Source: Candidatus Kaistella beijingensis (GTDB lineage Bacteria; Bacteroidota; Bacteroidia; Flavobacteriales; Weeksellaceae). From it: DNA of 64,000 nucleotides. How positions within the stretch are numbered: the stretch's first letter is position 1; the number at the start of each line of letters is the position of its first letter. The translations under genes and the position numbers were made by a program. Where the stretch lies: assembly GCF_020084865.1 (NCBI RefSeq), contig NZ_CP071953.1, forward strand, positions 372,001 through 436,000. Direction: 5' to 3'. Under the pieces are notes generated by a model. It did not search any database and was not told the DNA's origin. It saw only the letters and a list, made by a program, of their open reading frames with translations. This document shows, piece by piece, positions 1 through 8,123 of this stretch.

Positions 1-320
1 AATCTGAAAATTTCTTTCAGACTTCAACATCCAAATCACGCCTCTCAACGCATTTCCTACACTTTTATAAAACGGGGGTTTTCTCATGGAGTTACGAGTT
101 ATAGGTTAAGTGTTTCGTGATGCGGGTTTTGGGTTTCGAGATCATAGCTAAACTTGTGTGCTTACAGAAATAATTGGTTTATTGGGAAAGGAAAAGAAAT
201 TTAATTTTTTCCTATAAAAAAACTTCGTTTTTTGGACAATTAACTCCGTCGAACCACTAAGTTAGGTTTCACGATTTGTCCTTACCATCACTTGGTTCCT
301 GGCTCTTTTTACTTGGCACT
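1..320. other. Intergenic edge, no gene seen
   Basis: No open frame here looks like a real protein on either strand. The stretch holds degenerate G/T-rich words around 95-145 of the simple-repeat kind found at several junctions in this window. A short hairpin at about 218-235 (six A's and C, TTC loop, G and six T's) could be a weak terminator for a gene lying outside the window. I see no tRNA-like fold. Confidence 0.5.
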
Positions 321-1685
321 TCACCAATTTTTATCCACCATATAAATCATTTGTCCCATTGCAACCGCTCCCAAAAGCAATTCGCGACGGTTCACTTTTT
401 CAAACGTATCTTCTTCAGTGTGGTGAATGTCGAAATATCTTTGGGAATCAGGAACGAGCTCTGCCAAAGGAACACCGAGTTTTTCCATCGGTTCAATATC
501 AGTTCCCGCATATTGAAATTCAAAATTATGAATTCCATACGGAAGGAAGAGATTTCTCCAGGACTGAACTTCTTTTCTTTTTTCAGGAGTCATCACCAAA
601 GCAATTCCGCGCGGCGTAAAACCGCCACCGTCACTTTCAATGGCAAAAATATGTTTTTCGTTATTTTTCTGCATGTTTTCTGCGTATTTATTTCCGCCAC
701 GAACTCCGTTTTCTTCATTGGCAAAGCAAACAACTCGAATCGTGTGATTATTTTTAATACCTAATTTTTTGAATGTGCGAAGGATTTCTATGCTTTGAAC
801 AATTCCTGCTCCATCGTCGTGTGCTCCTTCGCCAACATCCCAAGAATCCAAATGTCCACCGACGACGATGACGCTTTTATCTTTGGTTCCTGTAATTTCT
901 CCAATGACAGAATGAGATAATTTTTCACCTTTGATCGTACAATTCGAATTTAATTTGGCATAAACTTTTTGAGATTTCAAGGTGTTTTCCAATTCATCTG
1001 CACTTTTCGGACCAATTGCAACGGCGGGAATTTTGGTGGTGTCGTCTTTGTCGTAACGCATCGCACCGGTGTGTGGAACGTCATCAAAAGCTGAAGAAAG
1101 TGAACGGATAATTACCGCTTTTGCACCTTTCTTTCCTGCCCAACTTGCAGCGGAACGACGGTAAATCCCTGCATCTACATAAGCCTGTCCTGTAACAATG
1201 AATTTTTGGTTAAAAGCATAATTAAAGAAGACAATTTTTCCTTTCACCTGACTTTCCGGTAATTTGTCGAAATCTTCTTTATTTTTTACGTAGATGATTT
1301 CACCTTCTACATCTTTTCCTTTAGTTCCCTCGGAATTTCCTAAAGACAACATTCTCAGAGATTTCCATTTTCCGTTTCCCGTGTTGATGTGAAGAGATTC
1401 TTTCCCTCTTTCCCAAACAGGAACCATGACTTCTTCTTTCCAAACTTTGTCGGCACCTGCCTCTTTTAATTTTTGAACTGCCCAATCTACGGACTTTTCA
1501 TAGGCTTCAGAACCGCTCAATCGATGTCCGATATTTTTTGTTAAGTCACGAAGATTTTCATAAGCAGTTCCATTTGCCAACATTTCGTCGGAAATATTTT
1601 TGAATTGAATTGAATCTGCTTTGGTTTGAGCAAATAAAAATCCGCCCAAAAAGAGCGGAAGTATTTTGATGAGAATTTGTTTCAT
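321..1685 (-). CDS. Secreted M28-family metallopeptidase (carboxypeptidase Q-like)
   Basis: A 454-residue exported zinc peptidase that probably trims peptides in the periplasm. Residues 1-19 form a signal peptide ending FLFAQ. A PA-type insert lies at about 125-250. The M28 catalytic core follows with the expected zinc and catalytic residues: H278 in GGHLDSWDVG, D290 in GAHDDGAG, the E324/E325 pair in FANEENG, D352 in ESDGGG and H421/H422 in FDIHHTEEDT. Length and order fit the carboxypeptidase Q-like branch found in Bacteroidota. It lies 92 bp downstream of the DUF1015 gene on the same strand, with simple repeats between, so readthrough from the serine genes is possible but not shown. The exact substrate cannot be read from sequence. 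Confidence 0.88.
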   Translation of the reverse strand: MKQILIKILPLFLGGFLFAQTKADSIQFKNISDEMLANGTAYENLRDLTKNIGHRLSGSEAYEKSVDWAVQKLKEAGADKVWKEEVMVPVWERGKESLHINTGNGKWKSLRMLSLGNSEGTKGKDVEGEIIYVKNKEDFDKLPESQVKGKIVFFNYAFNQKFIVTGQAYVDAGIYRRSAASWAGKKGAKAVIIRSLSSAFDDVPHTGAMRYDKDDTTKIPAVAIGPKSADELENTLKSQKVYAKLNSNCTIKGEKLSHSVIGEITGTKDKSVIVVGGHLDSWDVGEGAHDDGAGIVQSIEILRTFKKLGIKNNHTIRVVCFANEENGVRGGNKYAENMQKNNEKHIFAIESDGGGFTPRGIALVMTPEKRKEVQSWRNLFLPYGIHNFEFQYAGTDIEPMEKLGVPLAELVPDSQRYFDIHHTEEDTFEKVNRRELLLGAVAMGQMIYMVDKNW

Positions 1686-1731
1686 TGCTTATGGAAAAAT
1701 TATTCCATCAAAAATAAGAATTTTTTAATAA

Positions 1732-1777
1732 TTGCTCACTACCCATTACTCATTACTCAATACTCATTACTCATGAA
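1732..1777. repeat. Degenerate ATTACTCAT tandem words
   Basis: Four to five imperfect copies of the word ATTACTCAT or CATTACTCA fill the gap between the DUF1015 and M28 peptidase genes. The same word recurs in the junctions near 21850-21895 and 43023-43055. It looks like non-coding microsatellite sequence rather than a regulatory site. Confidence 0.6.
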
Positions 1778-3019
1778 TTACTTCATATCATACATCACCA
1801 AAGCCGTCACCAGTTTTGGTTCGATATAAGTACATTTCGGCGGCATTTTGATGTTTTTATCAGAGACTTTTAGCAAGTCATTGAAACTCACAGGATAAAT
1901 TCCGAAACCGACCTTATATTTTCCTGAATCTACTTTTTCTTTGATGTTTAAAATACCTTCAATTCCCGAATTTCCTTTGATGTAAGTGATTTTATCGGTG
2001 GTTTTTGGGTCATCAATTCCTAGGATATCTTTAATAATGAACTCTTCCAAAAGGAAATGGTCGAGGTCATTCAACTCGCTCATCTTTTTACGCAAATCGT
2101 GTTTTACGTGGAGTGAATAAAATTTTCCGCCCAAATACATGGAAATGTGAAACTTTTGTGAAGGATAATAAGGCGCTTCACCTTTATCATGAATCAAGAA
2201 ATTTTCCTCGATTTTCTTTAAAAACTCTTCTTCGGAAAGTCCGTTCAGATCTTCCAAAAGTCTGTTGTAATCGTGAATTTTAATGGATTGATTGGAAACG
2301 ATGAAACTATAAACGAAATTGTAATGTTCAAGTCCCGTATGTTTCTTATTTTTTTCCTGAAGATTTTTGGCATTCAAAGCTGTGGAACCAATTCTGTGAT
2401 GACCATCCGCAATGTAAAAAGAATCTATTTGTTCTAAAACTTCCTTGAATTGCTGCATTTTCAATCGGTTGTCAATTCGCCAGACTTTGTGACGGGTTCC
2501 GCTGTCGTCTAGATAATTCAAAACAGGAACATTTTTTTCCTCGTGATTCATCAGCAATTCAACCTTTGGATTTGCCATGTAAGTCAGTAATACCGGTTCT
2601 GCCTGAATATTGACTTTTTCGAGATAATACGCGAGTTTTTCTTTTTTATGAGTTAAAGTTGATTCATGCTTTTTGATTTTTCCATTCCTGAAATCATCTA
2701 CACTTACCAAACCTAAAAGTCCACGAAACACCGATTTATTGGGCATAATCTGCTCATAAAGATAATAAGAAGAATTATCCTGAACGAGTTTGTTATCGGC
2801 TAAAAGTTCTTCAAAATTAGTCCTGATTTTCCTCAAATTTCGGTCGATATCTTTAGATTTACTCACCACATAAGGTTTGATCATCTGAATGTAAGATGAA
2901 TCCTGTTGTGCTTTTTTATTGATTTCTTCCTGTGTGAAGTTATCTAAAGGATGTGTTGGAAAGGTGTCCACATAATCATCGCTTGGACGAATTCCGCGAA
3001 ATGGTCTGAAAATAGGCAT
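1778..3019 (-). CDS. DUF1015 family protein in the serine gene cluster
   Basis: A 413-residue cytosolic protein of the DUF1015 family. The hallmark motif DGHHR is at residues 205-209, and a KHESTLTHKK stretch lies near 117-126. The family has a ParB/sulfiredoxin-like fold related to the free serine kinases SerK and SbnI (family knowledge, recalled rather than searched). The start lies 7 bp after the serA stop, so it is almost certainly co-translated with serA, and serC precedes serA. No serB (phosphoserine phosphatase) is present in this run. My inference is a role in interconverting serine and phosphoserine or in controlling that branch; the sequence alone does not prove activity. Confidence 0.8.
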   Translation of the reverse strand: MPIFRPFRGIRPSDDYVDTFPTHPLDNFTQEEINKKAQQDSSYIQMIKPYVVSKSKDIDRNLRKIRTNFEELLADNKLVQDNSSYYLYEQIMPNKSVFRGLLGLVSVDDFRNGKIKKHESTLTHKKEKLAYYLEKVNIQAEPVLLTYMANPKVELLMNHEEKNVPVLNYLDDSGTRHKVWRIDNRLKMQQFKEVLEQIDSFYIADGHHRIGSTALNAKNLQEKNKKHTGLEHYNFVYSFIVSNQSIKIHDYNRLLEDLNGLSEEEFLKKIEENFLIHDKGEAPYYPSQKFHISMYLGGKFYSLHVKHDLRKKMSELNDLDHFLLEEFIIKDILGIDDPKTTDKITYIKGNSGIEGILNIKEKVDSGKYKVGFGIYPVSFNDLLKVSDKNIKMPPKCTYIEPKLVTALVMYDMK

Positions 3020-3026
3020 GTTTTTT

Positions 3027-3986
3027 CTATAGTTTATTTTTTATTTCAATGATTTGCGAAGCAAGTTCTTTGCCAATTTTTTCCTGTGCATCAACAGTAT
3101 TTCCACCCAAATGTGGTGAAAGTGAAAGACTTGGATTCATCAAAATCGTCAGTTCAGGAGTGGGTTCGTTTTCAAAAACATCCAATGCAGCTCCTTCAAC
3201 TTTTCCTGATTCAATGAAGTCGAGTAGGGTCACTTCATTGATCACGCCACCTCTTGCTGTGTTTACGATGAAAACACCGTCTTTCATTTTTTCAAATTGA
3301 GGTGTGTCGATAATGTATTCGTTGGTTTTTGGCGTGTTGATGCTGATGAAATCGGTGTCTTTCAAAAATTCATCCATATTGTTGTTGGAGGAAATTTCGA
3401 AATTCACTTTTTGTCCGTCAAAGAAATCTAAAGTCAACGTTTTCGTGTGTGGTTTTCTTGTCAGAACTTTTACTTTCATTCCTAAAGAAATTCCCATTTT
3501 CACCACTTCTTGCCCAATTCCGCCAAATCCGATAACGCCTAAAGTTTTGCCTTCTAATTCGTAGGCATTGGAATAGGATTTTTTCAGGGCTTTAAAGTTG
3601 GTTTCTCCTTCAAGAGGCATCATTCTGTTGGCTTCGTGAAGAAATCTTGCCAAAGAAAAGAAATGCGCGAAAACCATTTCCGCAACCGAACGCGAAGAAG
3701 CATTTGGAGTGTTAATCACGTAAATTCCTTTGTCAATCGCATATTCCACATCGATGTTGTCCATTCCAACGCCGCCTCTTCCGATAATTTTTAATGTGGG
3801 ACAAGCGTCAATTAAATCCTGTCGAACTTTTGTTGCACTTCTCACTAATAGGACGTCGATTTGGTTTTCATTGATGAAATTTGCCAAATGTTCCTGTGAA
3901 ACTTTGGCTTCCACCAATTCGATTCCCGCTTCTTTCAGTACGTTTTCTCCCGCTTTAGAAATTCCGTCGTTTGCTAAAACTTTCAT
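3027..3986 (-). CDS. serA: D-3-phosphoglycerate dehydrogenase, short form
   Basis: A 319-residue NAD-dependent D-2-hydroxyacid dehydrogenase. It should oxidise 3-phosphoglycerate to 3-phosphohydroxypyruvate, the first step of serine synthesis. Visible signatures are GRGGVGMDNID, the Rossmann glycine motif GFGGIGQEV, NTARGGVINE with the catalytic-site arginine, and LSPHLGGNT with the catalytic histidine. There is no C-terminal ACT regulatory domain, so it belongs to the short form without the classical serine-binding module. It sits between serC (47 bp upstream) and the DUF1015 gene (7 bp downstream) on the same strand, which supports the phosphoglycerate assignment over a generic hydroxyacid dehydrogenase. 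Confidence 0.88.
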   Translation of the reverse strand: MKVLANDGISKAGENVLKEAGIELVEAKVSQEHLANFINENQIDVLLVRSATKVRQDLIDACPTLKIIGRGGVGMDNIDVEYAIDKGIYVINTPNASSRSVAEMVFAHFFSLARFLHEANRMMPLEGETNFKALKKSYSNAYELEGKTLGVIGFGGIGQEVVKMGISLGMKVKVLTRKPHTKTLTLDFFDGQKVNFEISSNNNMDEFLKDTDFISINTPKTNEYIIDTPQFEKMKDGVFIVNTARGGVINEVTLLDFIESGKVEGAALDVFENEPTPELTILMNPSLSLSPHLGGNTVDAQEKIGKELASQIIEIKNKL

Positions 3987-3994
3987 TTTTACTT

Positions 3995-4033
3995 AATTTG
4001 AGATTTGAGATTTCAGGTTTAAAATTTGAAAAT
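3995..4033. repeat. TTGAGATTTGAGATTT-type junction repeat
   Basis: The 47-bp serC-serA gap is mostly built from short AT-rich words of the form TTGAGATTT and AAATTTGAAAATTT. Related words occur at 18672-18705 and 23607-23680. No hairpin with a T-run is visible, so serC and serA are probably on one transcript. Confidence 0.5.
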
Positions 4034-5098
4034 TTATTTGACAGAACGCATTACGTCCACTAAAACCTGCACACTCTCAATTGGTAAAGCGTTGTACAAA
4101 CTCGCTCTGTAGCCGCCCAAACTTCGGTGTCCGTTCAAACCGCTGATTCCTGCTGCTTTCCAAGCGTTGTCGAATTCCTCTTTTTTAGACTCGTCGGTTA
4201 ATTTGAAAGATACATTCATCAAAGAACGGTCTTCTTTTACGCAGAAACATTCAAACAAAGGATTGCGGTCGATTTCGTCGTATAGAAGTTTTGCTTTTGC
4301 TTCATTTCTTTTTTCTGCTTCTGCAATTCCACCATGATTTTCCAAATGTTGAAGCGTTAAAAGCGAAGCATAAACAGGAAAAACAGGAGGAGTGTTGAAC
4401 ATCGATTCTTTCGCAATATGAAGTGACCAATCCAAGTAAGAAGGAATATCGCGGCCAGTTTTACCCAAAATATCTTTCTTCACCACCACCAAAGTAACAC
4501 CTGCAGGTCCCATATTTTTTTGTGCACCCGCATAAATCACGTCAAATTTTGAGAAATCAATAACTCTTGAAAAAATATCGGAACTCATGTCGCAAACCAT
4601 CAATGTATCAACATCGGGGAAGTTTTTCATCTGTGTTCCGTAAATCGTATTATTTGATGTACAATGGAAATAATCGTATTCGCTTCCCACTTTGTAATCT
4701 TTAGGAATAAAGGAATAATTTTCAGCTTTAGATGAGCCCACAACATCCACAGTTCCTATCTTTTTTGCTTCTTTAATCGCTCCTGAAGCCCAAGTCCCTG
4801 TATCGAGATATGCTGCTTTTCCGTTTTCTGCCTTCATCAGATTGAAAGGAACCATCAAAAATTGCAAACTTGCGCCACCTCCTAAATAAAGAACTTCGTA
4901 ATCATCGCCGAGATTCATCAGTCGCTTTACAATCGCTCTTGCTTCTTCCATTACTGCGACAAAATCCTTGCTTCTGTGTGAAATTTCAAGGAGGGAAAGT
5001 CCCATTCCATTGAAATCTAAAATTGCCTGTGCTGATTTTTCGAAAACTTCCTGAGGTAAAATGCACGGACCTGCGCTGAAATTGTGTTTTTTGCTCAT
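4034..5098 (-). CDS. serC: Phosphoserine aminotransferase
   Basis: A 354-residue PLP-dependent class V aminotransferase. It transfers the amino group of glutamate to 3-phosphohydroxypyruvate, giving O-phosphoserine. The N-terminus HNFSAGPCILP and the PLP-lysine segment GAQKNMGPAGVT are diagnostic, as is the C-terminal GLNGHRSLGGYRASLYNA motif of SerC. Length is normal for the family. It is the first gene of the minus-strand run serC-serA-DUF1015. Its product is also a precursor for vitamin B6 synthesis in many bacteria and, by my inference, for cysteate made by the enzyme at 52371-53408. Confidence 0.95.
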   Translation of the reverse strand: MSKKHNFSAGPCILPQEVFEKSAQAILDFNGMGLSLLEISHRSKDFVAVMEEARAIVKRLMNLGDDYEVLYLGGGASLQFLMVPFNLMKAENGKAAYLDTGTWASGAIKEAKKIGTVDVVGSSKAENYSFIPKDYKVGSEYDYFHCTSNNTIYGTQMKNFPDVDTLMVCDMSSDIFSRVIDFSKFDVIYAGAQKNMGPAGVTLVVVKKDILGKTGRDIPSYLDWSLHIAKESMFNTPPVFPVYASLLTLQHLENHGGIAEAEKRNEAKAKLLYDEIDRNPLFECFCVKEDRSLMNVSFKLTDESKKEEFDNAWKAAGISGLNGHRSLGGYRASLYNALPIESVQVLVDVMRSVK

Positions 5099-5137
5099 TT
5101 CTGATGTATTAAGATTTTTTGAATTTGGTGTAATTTA

Positions 5138-5298
5138 AAACCACAGAAGGCACAATATTTTTTCTTGGATTATTTAAAAGAGAATAACAATTCAATCAAA
5201 TAATAGTTGAAAATCTCTGATTTTCAATTTTGTGTTCTTTTATGAGTTGTGAAACTTTCATATTAATTTTGAAGATTCTTTTGTGTTTTTTGTGGTTT
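5138..5298. repeat. Inverted pair of ACCACA-type repeats
   Basis: An 18-nt word at 5138-5155 (begins AAACCACAGAAGG) reappears in inverse orientation at 5281-5298 with 15 of 18 positions matching. The arms frame about 125 bp of very AT-rich sequence without a gene. Similar framed intergenic blocks occur at 16005-16120 and 38047-38097. Confidence 0.5.
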
Positions 5299-5323
5299 AT
5301 AAAAATTTTGTAATATTTTTCAT

Positions 5324-5352
5324 AAAAAAAAACGCCCACGATTTTGTGAGCG
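5324..5352 (-). terminator. Rho-independent terminator after the ferredoxin gene
   Basis: Read on the minus strand, CGCTCAC pairs with GTGGGCG across a six-base loop and is followed by nine T's. It begins 6 bp after the ferredoxin stop codon. Confidence 0.85.
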
Positions 5353-5358
5353 GAAGTA

Positions 5359-5709
5359 TTATTCTCCGTGAAGGAAGGCCTTTTTCTCCAGTAAGCTTTC
5401 TTCGGATTCTACATGGTCCTCGTCGGGAATACAGCAGTCAACCGGACAAACCGCTGCACATTGCGGTTCCTCATGGAAACCTTTACATTCTGTACATTTG
5501 TCGGGCACGATAAAGTAAATATCGTCGGAAATGGGTTCTTGTGGAGCATCTGCATCAATCGTCAGTCCCGATTTCATCACTACTTTTCCTTTCAACGCGG
5601 TTCCGTCGGAAGCTTTCCAATCTACTGCTCCCTCATAAATTGCGTTGTTTGGGCATTCAGGTTCGCAAGCACCGCAGTTGATACATTCATCTGTTATTCT
5701 AATAGCCAT
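5359..5709 (-). CDS. 2[4Fe-4S] ferredoxin, Alvin-like
   Basis: A 116-residue low-potential electron carrier with two cubane-cluster motifs. The first is CINCGACEPECP. The second is CTECKGFHEEPQCAAVCP, where eight residues separate the second and third cysteines, as in Alvin-type ferredoxins. About 40 residues lie between the clusters. I chose the ATG at 5707-5709 (MAIRITDE) because the open frame upstream encodes hydrophobic residues unlike a ferredoxin. It is divergent from the LuxC-type acyl-CoA reductase, with 61 bp holding facing promoter boxes. A shared redox role is an inference. Confidence 0.9.
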   Translation of the reverse strand: MAIRITDECINCGACEPECPNNAIYEGAVDWKASDGTALKGKVVMKSGLTIDADAPQEPISDDIYFIVPDKCTECKGFHEEPQCAAVCPVDCCIPDEDHVESEESLLEKKAFLHGE

Positions 5710-5726
5710 TGCTAATATTTTATTTA

Positions 5727-5744
5727 TAAATTTGCACAAAATTA
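5727..5744. promoter_or_regulatory. Back-to-back -7 boxes between ferredoxin and acyl-CoA reductase
   Basis: TAAATTTG at 5727-5734 (plus strand) and TAATTTTG at 5737-5744 (minus strand) both match the Bacteroidota -7 consensus TAnnTTTG. They lie in the only 61 bp between the two divergent genes. I do not see good TTG -33 elements at ideal spacing, so confidence is moderate. Confidence 0.5.
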
Positions 5745-5770
5745 CGAAAAATCCGCTAATTTCCCACATA

Positions 5771-6805
5771 ATGAATATAGAAAAAATGATTTCAGGACTT
5801 TGCAAAGTCGGCGATTATATCAAAGAATTTTTAGAAAAGAAACCCGAAAATTATAATGAAAATGATGAAAAATTTTCTGCTTTGTTGAGAAAATCGGAAA
5901 TTGAAAATTCATGGTTCACCATCGAAAATCAAAAATTCTCCTTAAAACAATGGTCGGCTTTATTAACTGAACAAAACATTAAAAATTGGCTCTCAAATTA
6001 TCAAATTGCAAAAATTTCTAAAAAAGTCGGTTTGATTTTAGCGGGAAACATCCCAATGGTGGGATTTCACGATGTGATGTCTGTAGTTTTAAGCGGAAAT
6101 ATTCCCGTGATTAAACTGTCATCAAAAGATAAATTGATGATTCCTTTTCTTTTGAAAAAATGGAATGAATTTTCCGGTGGAAATGTAGAATATGAACTGG
6201 TGGAAAAATTAGAAAATTTCGATGCGGTGATTGCGACAGGAAGCAATAATACAGCACGTTATCTCGAATATTATTTCAAGAACCATTTAAGCATAATCCG
6301 AAAAAATAGAACTTCAATTGCGGTTTTGAACGGTGATGAAACCGATGAACAGCTGCAACTTTTGGCAGATGATATTTTCAGATATTTCGGATTGGGTTGT
6401 AGAAATGTAACCCGAATTTTTATTCCTGAAGATTTTAAAATCGACAGACTTTTTGAGAATTTTTTGAATTTTAAAGAAATTATCAATCACAACAAATACG
6501 CCAATAATTACGAATACAATCGTGCGATTTATTTGTTGAATCAAGAGCGGTTTTGGGATAATAATTTTGTGATGTTGAAAGAAGATGAAAATCTTTTCTC
6601 ACCACTTTCTGTGATTAATTTTTCAAGATATTCCAACCTCGATGAAGTGAAAAACTTTATCAAGAACAATGAGGAAAATATTCAGACGGTCGTTGCAAAT
6701 CCCGAATTAGACTTGGATTCCATCAATTTTGGTGAGGCACAAAGTCCGTCGTTGGATAATTATGCAGACAACGTTGATACAATGAAATTTTTGGAAGTTA
6801 TTTAG
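5771..6805 (+). CDS. Acyl-CoA reductase, LuxC family
   Basis: A 344-residue protein of the LuxC-type acyl-CoA reductase family, which makes fatty aldehydes from acyl-CoA or acyl-ACP using NADPH. Recognisable parts are the nucleotide-binding segment LILAGNIPMVGFHDV and the active-site region FGLGCRNVTRIFIP with the likely catalytic cysteine. I chose the ATG at 5771 (MNIEKMISGL); upstream codons overlap the divergent ferredoxin gene. The aldose-1-epimerase-like gene starts 9 bp downstream, so the two are co-transcribed. No luciferase genes are present, so light production is not implied. The physiological substrate is unknown. Confidence 0.82.
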   Translation: MNIEKMISGLCKVGDYIKEFLEKKPENYNENDEKFSALLRKSEIENSWFTIENQKFSLKQWSALLTEQNIKNWLSNYQIAKISKKVGLILAGNIPMVGFHDVMSVVLSGNIPVIKLSSKDKLMIPFLLKKWNEFSGGNVEYELVEKLENFDAVIATGSNNTARYLEYYFKNHLSIIRKNRTSIAVLNGDETDEQLQLLADDIFRYFGLGCRNVTRIFIPEDFKIDRLFENFLNFKEIINHNKYANNYEYNRAIYLLNQERFWDNNFVMLKEDENLFSPLSVINFSRYSNLDEVKNFIKNNEENIQTVVANPELDLDSINFGEAQSPSLDNYADNVDTMKFLEVI

Positions 6806-6814
6806 GTTTGCAAT

Positions 6815-7663
6815 ATGAAGACGACCATTCAAAACAAATTTCTAAAAGTCAAAATCAATCATAAAGGCGCTGAATTAGGCTCCATTGATAAAGACGGGCA
6901 AAATCATATTTGGGAAATCAACCCAAATTTTTGGGATAAAACCTCACCAATTTTGTTTCCCATCGTGGGAGGATTAAAGAATAATTCTTTTGAATTTGAT
7001 GGTAAAAAGTATGAGCTTCCGAGACATGGTTTTGCAAGAGAAAAAGAATTTGAATTAGTTTCCAAAACTGAAAATTCTGCCAAATTTTCTCTGAAATATA
7101 ATGAGGAAACACTCCAAATTTATCCATTCAAATTTACTTTAAATATTGAATATAAGTTATCATTAAATCAATTGATTATAAAATATACCGTAATCAATAC
7201 TTCAAGTGAAAAAATATATTTTTCAGTTGGTGCACATCCTGCATTTTCGATTGATGGAGATATCGAAAATTACAGTTTAGCATTTGACAATTCTACTGAT
7301 TTGACTTCTTATAAATTACGCGATAACCTGTTTTCAGGGGAGACAAAAAAAATCCCTTTGAATGGTAAAATACTACCACTAAATTATTCTCTTTTTGCTG
7401 AAGATGCGATCGTTCTAAAAAACTCAGCAACCTCTTCACTGACTTTATTAAAAAATGACATTCCGCAATTAAAGGTGAGTTTCCCCGACTTCCCCTATTT
7501 AGGAATTTGGACGAAGAAAGACGCTCCGTTCATCTGCATCGAACCTTGGTTGGGAATTGCTGATCACCATGATGCTTCCGGTAAAATTAAAGAAAAAGAG
7601 GGAATTCAAATCCTTGACGGGGATTCTGAAATGTCGGTGGAATGGAGTGTTGAAATATTTTAA
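6815..7663 (+). CDS. Aldose 1-epimerase family protein
   Basis: A 282-residue galactose-mutarotase-like beta-sandwich enzyme. Signatures include PIVGGLKNNSF, LPRHGFARE near the start, the SVGAHPAFS histidine motif at about 140-150 and a C-terminal CIEPWLGIADHHD segment. Proteins of this branch (COG2017) often act on phosphorylated or unusual sugars, so a strict galactose substrate should not be assumed. It follows the acyl-CoA reductase by 9 bp. Its last 4 bp overlap the converging DUF4286 gene. The gene is visibly AT-rich: one 60-base line (7261-7320) has 16 G+C by hand count. Confidence 0.82.
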   Translation: MKTTIQNKFLKVKINHKGAELGSIDKDGQNHIWEINPNFWDKTSPILFPIVGGLKNNSFEFDGKKYELPRHGFAREKEFELVSKTENSAKFSLKYNEETLQIYPFKFTLNIEYKLSLNQLIIKYTVINTSSEKIYFSVGAHPAFSIDGDIENYSLAFDNSTDLTSYKLRDNLFSGETKKIPLNGKILPLNYSLFAEDAIVLKNSATSSLTLLKNDIPQLKVSFPDFPYLGIWTKKDAPFICIEPWLGIADHHDASGKIKEKEGIQILDGDSEMSVEWSVEIF

Positions 7664-7974
7664 AACCTACTTTTCTTCGGATTCAAAAACGTCGTAAAAA
7701 CCATCACATTCTCCCCAAATTTCGATTCAATTCTTTCCGTGATATTTTTGAGTTCGATTTCAATAAAATCATCACGCTTCTCCTCATTGTCGAAAACCAA
7801 AAGCAGGTTGGTGTTTTTGCCTTCATTAATCATGTCACTTTGTACTTCCGAAAGAATATATTTCTCAACATCCATCAGGTTTTCAATCATTTGATGAAGG
7901 TCATTTCCCAGATAATTTTCCCATTCTTTGTTGATGCTTTCGGTGTTGTGAAATGTAAGGCTCAAAAAGCTCAT
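7660..7974 (-). CDS. DUF4286 family protein
   Basis: A 104-residue small cytosolic protein matching the DUF4286 family, which is widespread in Bacteroidota. It carries the short Asp/Asn-rich N-terminal strand SLTFHNTESINKEW and a C-terminal FTTFLNP motif. No catalytic residues are evident and no function is known to me. It converges on the epimerase gene with a 4-bp overlap (7660-7663) and is divergent from gyrA, with 149 bp between the starts. Confidence 0.75.
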   Translation of the reverse strand: MSFLSLTFHNTESINKEWENYLGNDLHQMIENLMDVEKYILSEVQSDMINEGKNTNLLLVFDNEEKRDDFIEIELKNITERIESKFGENVMVFTTFLNPKKSRF

Positions 7975-8123
7975 TATTTTTAACTTTTTTTATGATTTTG
8001 TGGATAAATTCATGGGCAAAAATCGGTAAATTTTTCGTATTTTAGCACGTTATTAAATTTAGAAATTCAGAAAAGTTCAGAATAGATTTTAAGGTTCTGA
8101 TTTTCAAATTATTAAAATAGATT

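Noticed and set aside
5771..6805. Bioluminescence operon based on the LuxC-like protein
   Set aside because: No luxA, luxB, luxD or luxE is nearby; the family has non-luminous members in Bacteroidota.
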